DNA of 24,920 bases from contig NZER01000230.1 of assembly GCA_002690445.1 (NCBI GenBank), positions 1 to 24,920 on the forward strand, in the 5' to 3' direction. The notes under the pieces are model-generated. The model did no database searches. It saw nothing but the letters and a program-made list of their open reading frames with translations, and was not told where the DNA came from. This stretch comes from Candidatus Pacearchaeota archaeon (GTDB lineage: Archaea; Nanoarchaeota; Nanoarchaeia; Pacearchaeales; GW2011-AR1). Both the position numbers and the translations under genes were made by a program. Shown here one piece after another: positions 12,670 to 18,467 of this stretch (the first letter of the stretch is position 1; every line of letters begins with the position of its first letter).

Positions 12670-12738
12670 GCCGCCCCGACTTTGTGGATACAAGGAAACC
12701 GACGCAGATGTGCGTGGGGGTTTTGTAATCGGGGCGGC
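12670..12738 (-). promoter_or_regulatory. Structured 5' leader of the helicase gene
   Basis: GCCGCCCCGA (12670-12679) and TCGGGGCGGC (12729-12738) form a perfect 10-bp inverted repeat. Inside it ACGCA (12702-12706) and TGCGT (12711-12715) make a second small stem. In the minus-strand transcript the structure ends about 15 bases before the SD GGGAGG and is followed by CTCTTTATTTAG. It could be an attenuator, a translation control structure or part of the origin. No known riboswitch is recognised. Confidence 0.4.
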
Positions 12739-12921
12739 CCTAAACTAATTTCGAATGGTTTTTTCGTATCCCGTATCCACGAAGTCACACTAGAGGAACC
12801 AGAGAGGGAAATCCAGAAATTCGCGGCTTATTTTAGGGGTGGTTGTACGCGGAGAAGCATGGGGAAAAAGAACCCCAAAACGGGGTCAATTAAACCCATG
12901 TGACAAGTGACAGTTGTGACA

Positions 12922-13020
12922 GTTACAATAACCCCCCCCCCATTATCGTAAGAATTCAAAAGCCCCCCCCCCTTTCGACACGACAGGTAATGGGTTTTTG
13001 AATTACAATAACCCCCCCCC
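12922..13020. repeat. Three poly-C tracts with direct and interleaved inverted repeats
   Basis: Runs of 10, 10 and 9 C lie at 12932-12941, 12963-12972 and 13012-13020. TTACAATAACCCCCCCCC occurs twice (from 12923 and 13003). AATTCAAAA (12953-12961) pairs with TTTTGAATT (12996-13004), and CCCATTA (12939-12945) with TAATGGG (12988-12994); the pairs interleave. The minus strand carries G runs that could form quadruplex-type structures. Gene-free. Lengths of long C runs may be affected by sequencing. Confidence 0.6.
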
Positions 13021-13042
13021 TATTACCTAAAAACCGGCCCAA

Positions 13043-13068
13043 CCGTCCCATCCGTCCCATCCGTCCCA
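13043..13068 (+). repeat. Three tandem CCGTCCCAT units
   Basis: CCGTCCCAT, CCGTCCCAT and CCGTCCCAA follow AAACCGGCCCAA. The block resembles the CCGGCCCAA triplet inside the 13859-14203 gene (14104-14132). It lies between the poly-C region and the 10-bp array. Confidence 0.6.
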
Positions 13069-13120
13069 AACACATGGCCCTTATTGGGGCAGATTGGTCC
13101 CATTAAAGGCCATGAGTCTA

Positions 13121-13420
13121 GATAGCCGGGGATAATCCGCGGAATGTCTGGATAGTCCAGGACAGTCCAAAATAGTCCGAGCGGTGTCTGGGTAGTCCAA
13201 GATAGTCTAAGACAGTCCAAGATAGTCTAAGACAGTCCAAGATGGTCTAAGACAGTCCAAGATAGTCTAAGACAGTCCGAGATAGTCCAGGATAGTCCGA
13301 GCGGTGTCTGGATAATCCAGGATAGTCCAAAATAGTCCAAGATAGTCCAAGATAGTCCGGGCGGTGTCTGGATATCTGGGGATAACCTGGGAAATGTGGG
13401 GATAACCTAGGGAATGTCTG
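13121..13420. repeat. 10-bp phased tandem repeat array (iteron-like, 30 units)
   Basis: Thirty successive 10-base units sit in one unbroken register. The core consensus is GATAGTCCAA, with C/T and A/G variants (GACAGTCCAA, GATAGTCTAA). A second unit type, GCGGTGTCTG or GGAATGTCTG, recurs at 13141, 13181, 13301, 13361 and 13411, so the array is hierarchical. Similar 25-base edges, GGGGATAA-n5-GGAATGTCTGGA, mark both ends (13128-13152 and 13398-13422). TTATCCCCA, one change from the DnaA box TTATCCACA, appears on the minus strand at 13377-13385 and 13397-13405. No long frame crosses it. Best guess: replication-origin iterons for a phage initiator; a centromere-like or repressor array is possible. 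Confidence 0.85.
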
Positions 13421-13422
13421 GA

Positions 13423-13441
13423 GAGCTCTTTTGTATATACA
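13423..13441 (+). promoter_or_regulatory. Operator-like site, second copy of GAGCTCTTTTGTATATACA
   Basis: Nineteen bases identical to the minus-strand promoter region at 5939-5957, including palindrome TGTATATACA. It starts three bases after the last array unit. Here the -10 would be TACAGG, a poor match, so the shared part is more likely a protein-binding site than a strong promoter. Confidence 0.5.
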
Positions 13442-13442
13442 G

Positions 13443-13536
13443 GGGCCTTACACCAAAGGGGGGTCAGAATATGTCTAGGCTGGACGTTTTTCTTGTAGCG
13501 GAAGCGCGAAAAGTACGTTTCCTTCCGCTACTTTTT
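13443..13536 (+). ncRNA. Possible short terminated transcript or attenuated leader
   Basis: Between the operator-like site and a strong terminator lie about 50 bases with no convincing gene. A transcript starting here would be under 100 nt. A 30-codon frame (13471-13563, GGGGGG before its ATG) runs through the terminator and could be a leader peptide. Existence of the RNA is inferred only from the arrangement. Confidence 0.25.
13495..13536 (+). terminator. Strong rho-independent terminator or attenuator in the divergent region
   Basis: GTAGCGGAAG (13495-13504) pairs perfectly with CTTCCGCTAC (13522-13531), a 10-bp stem followed by TTTTT (13532-13536). No plus-strand gene of normal size lies upstream, so it ends either a short RNA or rightward leakage from the array. 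Confidence 0.75.
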
Positions 13537-13580
13537 AGCTACACCGGCCGCCCTATGTTTTGACAATCTGGTAGCGTTCA

Positions 13581-13614
13581 TAGCTAAAGGGTAGCTAATA
13601 TTTCCCTTTAGCTA
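13581..13614. promoter_or_regulatory. 11-bp inverted repeat TAGCTAAAGGG / CCCTTTAGCTA
   Basis: A perfect 11-bp inverted repeat with a 12-base spacer. The related octamer TTAGCTAC or its complement occurs at 13535, 13591, 13608 and 13765. A TTGACA (13560-13565) lies just upstream with a poor -10 overlapping the repeat. It looks like an operator cluster controlling rightward genes. Confidence 0.45.
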
Positions 13615-13858
13615 CAAAGCAAAGCCACTGAAATTGTTAAGGTTTTTCCTGTTTAGGGGAGTAAGTAGCTTAATTCTCTAACTCATAAGAAAAGAAAGAT
13701 AAGTTATCAAAAAGAGTAATGATTTCAGGAAGTGGGTTACGTTTATTTAGCAGTGGGTGAGATTTTAGCTACAAACTCCCCACACCTGAAATACCTGGAG
13801 CCGCTTGCATCGTTCTTATAAATAGGTCTTAGGAATTCAACCTTAAGGAGAAGACGAA
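13615..13858 (+). other. AT-rich gene-free stretch before the rightward genes
   Basis: From about 13621 to 13760 the sequence is clearly AT-rich compared with its surroundings, which suits a duplex-unwinding element next to the repeat array or a promoter region. TATAAAT at 13818-13824 could be a -10, but no good -35 is 17 bases upstream. AAGGAG lies 9 bases before the ATG at 13859. Nothing else recognised. Confidence 0.4.
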
Positions 13859-14203
13859 ATGACTAAGCAATTACCCGCCGGATGGTCCACCGATGACGTA
13901 TTAGCCCTTCCCGAAGTTCAAGAAGCCATCGAAAAGGCGAAGCATCAAGCGCACGAAGTCTGTGGGCTATGGCTCGACAGTGGGAAGGGATATATGAGCG
14001 GAATGCAAGGGAAAATGAAGTATTGGGTGTTTAAAAACAAAACCAAAGAGCAAGGCTCCAACCAACCCGATTATCACCTATGTGTATCCAAGCTACCTAA
14101 GAAACCGGCCCAACCGGCCCAACCGGCCCAAAGTCGTTACTCTAGCCCGATGCAGGTAGCAGACTCCCAAGCCCGAGCCCCTTATAACGATGTGCCTTAT
14201 TAG
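13859..14203 (+). CDS. Hypothetical protein with SSB-like linker and acidic-aromatic tail
   Basis: A 114-residue protein with AAGGAG 9 bases before its ATG, first gene of the rightward operon. Residues 1-35 are helical (EVQEAIEKAKHQAHEV). Residues 50-78 look beta-like (KMKYWVFKNK, then PDYHLCVSK). A PAQPAQPAQ linker (83-91) follows, then a flexible tail ending YNDVPY. An ordered domain, Pro/Gln linker and terminal D-x-P-aromatic recall the C-terminal tip of single-strand DNA-binding proteins (DDIPF), which recruits partners. The front part is too short for a normal OB fold, so this is a suggestion. It is the gene nearest the putative origin. Confidence 0.6.
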   Translation: MTKQLPAGWSTDDVLALPEVQEAIEKAKHQAHEVCGLWLDSGKGYMSGMQGKMKYWVFKNKTKEQGSNQPDYHLCVSKLPKKPAQPAQPAQSRYSSPMQVADSQARAPYNDVPY

Positions 14204-14274
14204 CGATTTCCTGTTCTAGGTTTTCTCTATCTTTCCGCCGGTTTTGGGGTAAGATTAACCGGGGTCAGCTCTCG

Positions 14275-14291
14275 GCCCCTCAATGGGGCTT
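14275..14291 (+). terminator. Weak hairpin before the methyltransferase gene
   Basis: GCCCC (14275-14279) and GGGGC (14285-14289) around TCAAT, followed by TTTATA. The ATG of the next gene is 6 bases on and its SD region (GGGG) is inside the stem. It may therefore control translation of the methyltransferase rather than, or as well as, ending transcription. Confidence 0.35.
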
Positions 14292-14295
14292 TATA

Positions 14296-15579
14296 ATGCA
14301 AATTCAATCTGTGCCGATCAACGACCTGGTTTTCGACCCGGCGAACGTGCGTACCCACGACAATAAAAACATCGACGCGATTATGGGGAGCTTGGCCAGG
14401 TTTGGCCAGCAAAAACCCATCGTCGTCAACGCCGAGGGCGTCGTTATAGCGGGCAATGGTACGCTCGCGGCGGCGAAAGCGTTGGGATGGACCCAAATAA
14501 ACACGGTGAAAACCGAGCTTGTGGGATCCGACATAACCGCCTATGCCATTGCAGACAACCGCACCGCCGACCTCGCTGATTGGGATGACGGTGCTTTGGT
14601 TCAAGTATTGGCCGCGCTTGAAATAGAGGACGAGGCTTTATTGGCCGCCGCCGGATTTAGTCCCGCAGAGCTAGAAGCTTTGGTGAACGAAACATCCGGG
14701 ATGGAAGAGGAAGGCGAGCCAACGATACCACTGGCCGACCAGTTCGTAGTTCCCCCTTTCACCGTTCTTGATTCAAGACAGGGATATTGGTTGGACCGGA
14801 AGAGGCATTGGCGAAGCCTGATTAAAGATAATTGTGAGACACGGGAATCGGCCTTGGGTTGGTCTACTTTATTGAATGTGATCAACGAAGGCGGGAGCTT
14901 ACTTGACCCGGTGTTGGCTGAACTGATTGTGCGATGGTTCGGGATGGAGGGTGGTCATTGTGTTGACCCTTTCGCGGGGGATACTGTTTTCGGCTATGTT
15001 GCCTCGGCCCTTGGTCATAAGTTTACAGGGATTGAGATTAGGGCCGACCAAGCGGCCCTCAACAACGAGCGCACCCCGGACCTTGCAGTTTACCACAATG
15101 ACGATGGACAGAATGTGGGCCAGTATCTCGAACAGCAAAGCACCGATCTGGTGTTTAGTTGCCCGCCTTATTTCGACCTGGAGGTTTATAGTGATGACCC
15201 CAAGGACGCCTCCAACCAGGGGAGCTACGGTGAATTTCTCGACATCCTGGACAATGCTTTCGGGGCGGCGGTGGCGACGCTAAAGCACAATCGCTTCGCG
15301 GTTATCGTGATTGGGGATGTGCGCGACGAAAAGGGGGCTTATCGATTGCTCCCTGATATGACCAAGACGATTATGACCGGTCATGGGATGGTGCTGTTGA
15401 ACGAGCTTATATTTGTCGAGCCCGTTGGAACGCTATCCCAACGGGCTCGGCGCTATATGCGAAACCGGAAGGTGGGGAAGTGCCACCAGAATGTTCAAGT
15501 CTTTTACAACGGCAACCCCCAAGAGGTTGGCAAGCACTTTCCGGAGGTTCCGATTAATGTTGGCGAAGATATGGAATAG
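14296..15579 (+). CDS. ParB-domain DNA methyltransferase
   Basis: A 427-residue fusion. Residues 1-95 are a ParB/sulfiredoxin-like domain (PINDLVFDPANVRTH, then V50-I-A-G-N-G-T-L-A-A-A-K-A-L-G64, where ParB normally has Arg at the Thr position). Residues 150-420 form an amino-methyltransferase: SAM motif D224-P-F-A-G228 and catalytic C289-P-P-Y292 (the S/D/N-PPY motif of N4-cytosine or N6-adenine enzymes, here with Cys first). The linker V157-L-D-S-R-Q-G-Y-W is shared, from memory, with actinophage ParB-methylases. It would methylate phage DNA, probably against host restriction; no restriction enzyme is adjacent. The start is 6 bases after a small hairpin. The speD-like gene overlaps its end. 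Confidence 0.88.
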   Translation: MQIQSVPINDLVFDPANVRTHDNKNIDAIMGSLARFGQQKPIVVNAEGVVIAGNGTLAAAKALGWTQINTVKTELVGSDITAYAIADNRTADLADWDDGALVQVLAALEIEDEALLAAAGFSPAELEALVNETSGMEEEGEPTIPLADQFVVPPFTVLDSRQGYWLDRKRHWRSLIKDNCETRESALGWSTLLNVINEGGSLLDPVLAELIVRWFGMEGGHCVDPFAGDTVFGYVASALGHKFTGIEIRADQAALNNERTPDLAVYHNDDGQNVGQYLEQQSTDLVFSCPPYFDLEVYSDDPKDASNQGSYGEFLDILDNAFGAAVATLKHNRFAVIVIGDVRDEKGAYRLLPDMTKTIMTGHGMVLLNELIFVEPVGTLSQRARRYMRNRKVGKCHQNVQVFYNGNPQEVGKHFPEVPINVGEDME

Positions 15580-15883
15580 AACTTATTGGGTTGAACTTGA
15601 CGGTAATTGGCCGGGGGATGGTTTAATAAAGCTCCTCCAACGCTCACTGGAACAAAGCGGCTTCGAGATACTAGGCCACCAATCTTACCAGTTCAAGCCG
15701 CAAGGGAAAACATGCCTGTGGCTCTTGGCCGAGTCGCACTTGGCCCTCCATACGTGGCCGGAGCATGGGGTGGCCTACTTGGAATTGTCTAGCTGCAACG
15801 AGGAAAAATCCCTTAGCTTCAACGACTCGATTTTCTGCAATCTGGTTGTGCGGAAAAGCCACAAAGTGGTGACCGAGGAGTAA
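15557..15883 (+). CDS. speD: S-adenosylmethionine decarboxylase-like protein (SpeD family)
   Basis: A 108-residue protein; the ATG at 15557 has GGAGG 9 bases upstream and overlaps the methyltransferase gene by 23 bases. The segment L57-A-E-S-H-L-A-L-H-T-W-P-E69 is the AdoMet decarboxylase signature. Self-cleavage between E59 and S60 would give the pyruvoyl group; H65 and C80 follow at +5 and +15, the same spacing as S63, H68 and C83 of the Thermotoga enzyme. F46-K-P-Q-G50 also fits. The product would make decarboxylated SAM for spermidine synthesis, although phage SpeD homologues can have other decarboxylase activities. The C-terminus is shorter than usual. It lies between a SAM-using methyltransferase and the packaging genes. 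Confidence 0.88.
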   Translation: MLAKIWNRTYWVELDGNWPGDGLIKLLQRSLEQSGFEILGHQSYQFKPQGKTCLWLLAESHLALHTWPEHGVAYLELSSCNEEKSLSFNDSIFCNLVVRKSHKVVTEE

Positions 15884-15905
15884 CCAAGAAGGCGGCGATG
15901 GGAAC

Positions 15906-16355
15906 ATGACGAAAAAGCGGAGGGGGCGAAGGGTCAAGCTAACCGAGCAGGTTATGGACGCTTTTATCCAGGCCATCAAGCTCGGCTGTCCCAACAAAGA
16001 CGCGTGTGGCTGTGCTGGAATTTCCGAAACAACTTTCTATAGATGGATGGAATGGGCCGACTCGAAACGCAAAGATGCCAAGGTATATCAGGAATTTCGG
16101 GAGCGTATAAAAGAAGCCGAAGGTCAAGCGACCCAACGGTGGCTCGCAATAATCGAAAAAGCGGCTCAAGCGGGGCAGTGGCAAGCGGCGGCGTGGAAGC
16201 TAGAACGAAGACGAGCGATGTTTATTCCTAAAGTGAAAGCGGAGGTTGAGGCGAAAATAGATGGTAGGGTTGAGGTCAAAGATGCCCGAGAAAGAGTCTT
16301 GGATAAATTGGCTGTGCACGCAGAGCGAATCCAAAAGACAGAGAATAATCAGTAG
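15906..16355 (+). CDS. terS: Terminase small subunit
   Basis: A 149-residue basic protein. Residues 12-52 form a helix-turn-helix typical of phage small terminases (VMDAFIQAIKLGCPNKDACG, then ISETTFYRWMEW), followed by a charged helical region (YQEFRERIKEAEGQ) and an oligomerisation-type part with WLAIIEKAAQAGQWQAAAWK. It recognises phage DNA and loads the large subunit. The large-subunit gene starts inside its 3' end. It follows the speD-like gene by 22 bases. Confidence 0.88.
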   Translation: MTKKRRGRRVKLTEQVMDAFIQAIKLGCPNKDACGCAGISETTFYRWMEWADSKRKDAKVYQEFRERIKEAEGQATQRWLAIIEKAAQAGQWQAAAWKLERRRAMFIPKVKAEVEAKIDGRVEVKDARERVLDKLAVHAERIQKTENNQ

Positions 16356-17604
16356 TCTAGACCCGGCAGAGCTTGAGGCACTGGATACCGAGTGGTGCTT
16401 TAAAGCCAGACCGGAGCAGGTGTCCCCACCGGGGGAGTGGAACTGTTGGTTAATCCAGACGGGTCGGGGATGGGGTAAAACCAGAACGGGTGCGGAAAGT
16501 GTCATTGACGCGGTGCGTTCGGGGGTTGCGAGCCGGGTCCACCTTGTGGCGAGGGCGGCGTCCGATGTTCGCGATGTGATGGTCGAGGGCGAAAGCGGAA
16601 TCTTGTCTGTATCGCCGCCGGGATTCCGTCCAGAATACGAACCATCGAAGCGACGGCTGACTTGGCCCAATGGTGCGGTCGCAACCACATTCTCAAGTGA
16701 GCAACCCGACCAGCTTCGTGGGCCTCAGTGTGACTTCGCCTGGTGCGACGAACTCGCTTCTTGGCGTTATACTGAGGCGTGGGATATGCTTCTTTTCGGA
16801 CTTAGGCTTGGAATTCATCCTCGCGTGATTGTAACAACAACTCCGAGGCCGAGAAGGTTCCTCCGGGATCTTGCCAAGCTTGAGTCCACCATTACTACCA
16901 CCGGCTCGACTATGGAAAACAGGGACAACCTTTCCCCCGTTTTCATAAAAACCATTTTTGACAGATACGGTGACACGCACTTAGGCCGTCAGGAACTTGA
17001 GGGCGAATTGCTTGACGAAATACCTGGTGCCCTATTCACGCGGAAGCTTATCGAGCAGAGCCGGGTCAAAGAGCACCCGCCACTCGAGAGAATTGTGGTT
17101 GCGGTGGACCCCGCTACGACGGGGAAAGAAACGAGCGACGAAAGTGGGATCGTGGTCGTAGGGAGGGCGGGTAAGGATTTCTTCGTGTTGGCTGACCTGT
17201 CCTTAAGGGCTTCCCCGGATGCAGTCTGTCGCCGGGCGATTTTTGCCTACCAGGAATTCCAAGCCGACCGAATTGTATTCGAGGCCAACCAAGGTGGCGA
17301 CACTTGGCGCACGATAATCAATGGGATCAACCCCCAAGCCGCCACCAAGAACGTCCACGCTAGTCGAGGGAAATTTGCCAGAGCCGAACCAGTGGCGGCC
17401 CGATACGAGCAAGGCCGCGTTCGGCACGTTGGTGTATTTAGTGACCTAGAAGACCAGATGTGTAACTATTTGCCGGGGGACAGCAAAGACTCACCCGATA
17501 GGATGGATGCACTTGTTTGGGCGGTCTCCGAACTCGACTCCAGGTCGCATCGGGACATTTCTATAGACCCCGGCGAGAACTTTCTGCCACAGGTGTTCTT
17601 TTAA
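16282..17604 (+). CDS. terL: Terminase large subunit
   Basis: A 440-residue protein; the ATG at 16282 (GAGGT 5 bases upstream) is preferred to the ATG at 16261, which lacks an SD. ATPase: Walker A-like G61-R-G-W-G-K-T67 and Walker B F152-A-W-C-D-E157. Nuclease (RNase H fold): D276 in VVAVDPATTG, E334 in IVFEANQGGD and D409 in SPDRMDALVW. It cuts concatemers and pumps DNA into the prohead through the portal. Its frame overlaps terS by 74 bases and its stop overlaps the start of the MuF-like gene (TAATG). Length and motif order are normal for the family. Confidence 0.95.
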   Translation: MPEKESWINWLCTQSESKRQRIISSLDPAELEALDTEWCFKARPEQVSPPGEWNCWLIQTGRGWGKTRTGAESVIDAVRSGVASRVHLVARAASDVRDVMVEGESGILSVSPPGFRPEYEPSKRRLTWPNGAVATTFSSEQPDQLRGPQCDFAWCDELASWRYTEAWDMLLFGLRLGIHPRVIVTTTPRPRRFLRDLAKLESTITTTGSTMENRDNLSPVFIKTIFDRYGDTHLGRQELEGELLDEIPGALFTRKLIEQSRVKEHPPLERIVVAVDPATTGKETSDESGIVVVGRAGKDFFVLADLSLRASPDAVCRRAIFAYQEFQADRIVFEANQGGDTWRTIINGINPQAATKNVHASRGKFARAEPVAARYEQGRVRHVGVFSDLEDQMCNYLPGDSKDSPDRMDALVWAVSELDSRSHRDISIDPGENFLPQVFF

Positions 17605-18455
17605 TGGCCAAACGGAAACAGCGGGTAAGCCGAAGAGAGCGGAGGCTCTTGGGCAAAGAAGACGCAAGGACCAAAGCCGCCGCCAAAGACATCGAGAAGT
17701 GGCTGGCCTCTTATGGGGACGCCCTAATTCGGGAAGCTATTTCTGATTTAAGGGGCAAGGGTAAAAGAAAGAGCGTCACCAAAGCAGAGCTGACGGACAG
17801 GCAGAAGAAGCTCCTAGCAATCCTGAGGCGTCATGGCTTCCGGCAGATGCAAGAAGCAGGTCTCGAAAACAGCAAAGGGTTCAGGATACCCAAAAGAACG
17901 GCCGAAGCTTATATCCGCGAAAAAGAAATACTCGTGCAACGGTTGGATAAGAAAATCGAAAGGGAGTTTAAGCGAGCGCTCGCGGGGGCGATGTCTCGCT
18001 GGATGGGGGAAAAGCCAACACCGAGCATGGGGGAAATAGGGCGGCGAATAAGAACGAACTTTTTCATCAAGCCGGAAGGGGAGAGGGACGAGGGGCTGGA
18101 AGCCATCCCGGAGGAAGACGGGGGAATAGGATTGGTGCGAACTGTCCACGGCCGGGCTGAGCTAATAGCCCGAACCGAGATAGGTAACGCCAGAGCACAG
18201 GGGCGGATCGAAGGAATGAAAGCCGCCGGGGTTAAGTGGAAGAAGTGGGTTGCCGTGACGGGGGATAAGAAGTCGGGCGACCGAAAGCATTGGGAGATGA
18301 ACGGGGTTGTCATCCCAATCGATGAGAAGTTTGAACTGCCAAGAATTAAAGGCAAGAAGAGGGATAGAATGATGTCCCCTAAAATTGGCCCAATCCACCA
18401 GATCGCGAATTGTCGGTGCAGGGTAGTGGCAACAAGACAAGGTCCAAAGAAATAG
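17604..18455 (+). CDS. MuF-like minor head protein (SPP1 gp7 type)
   Basis: A 283-residue very basic protein starting at the ATG that overlaps the terL stop. The first 150 residues are a charged helical region. The MuF signature lies in residues 182-275: AELIARTEIGNARAQGRIEG (185-204), W212 to T219, G225-D-R-K-H-W230, and I264-H265 with C270-R-C272 at the end. These proteins are a few copies per head, bind the portal and may be ejected with DNA. The gene lies before the portal gene here, whereas the usual order is portal then MuF. Confidence 0.85.
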   Translation: MAKRKQRVSRRERRLLGKEDARTKAAAKDIEKWLASYGDALIREAISDLRGKGKRKSVTKAELTDRQKKLLAILRRHGFRQMQEAGLENSKGFRIPKRTAEAYIREKEILVQRLDKKIEREFKRALAGAMSRWMGEKPTPSMGEIGRRIRTNFFIKPEGERDEGLEAIPEEDGGIGLVRTVHGRAELIARTEIGNARAQGRIEGMKAAGVKWKKWVAVTGDKKSGDRKHWEMNGVVIPIDEKFELPRIKGKKRDRMMSPKIGPIHQIANCRCRVVATRQGPKK

Positions 18456-18467
18456 AAAGGCGAGGCT

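Noticed and set aside
12643..12693. Earlier TTG start for the helicase
   Set aside because: It has no SD and lies within the inverted-repeat leader; the ATG at 12642 has GGGAGG upstream.
13121..13420. CRISPR array or coding repeat
   Set aside because: Units are only 10 bases, have no unique spacers, and no long frame crosses the array; a 65-codon minus frame (13023-13220) only reflects the repeat.
13471..13563. 30-codon frame after the operator-like site
   Set aside because: It runs through a perfect terminator hairpin and has no recognisable protein features; kept only as a possible leader peptide.
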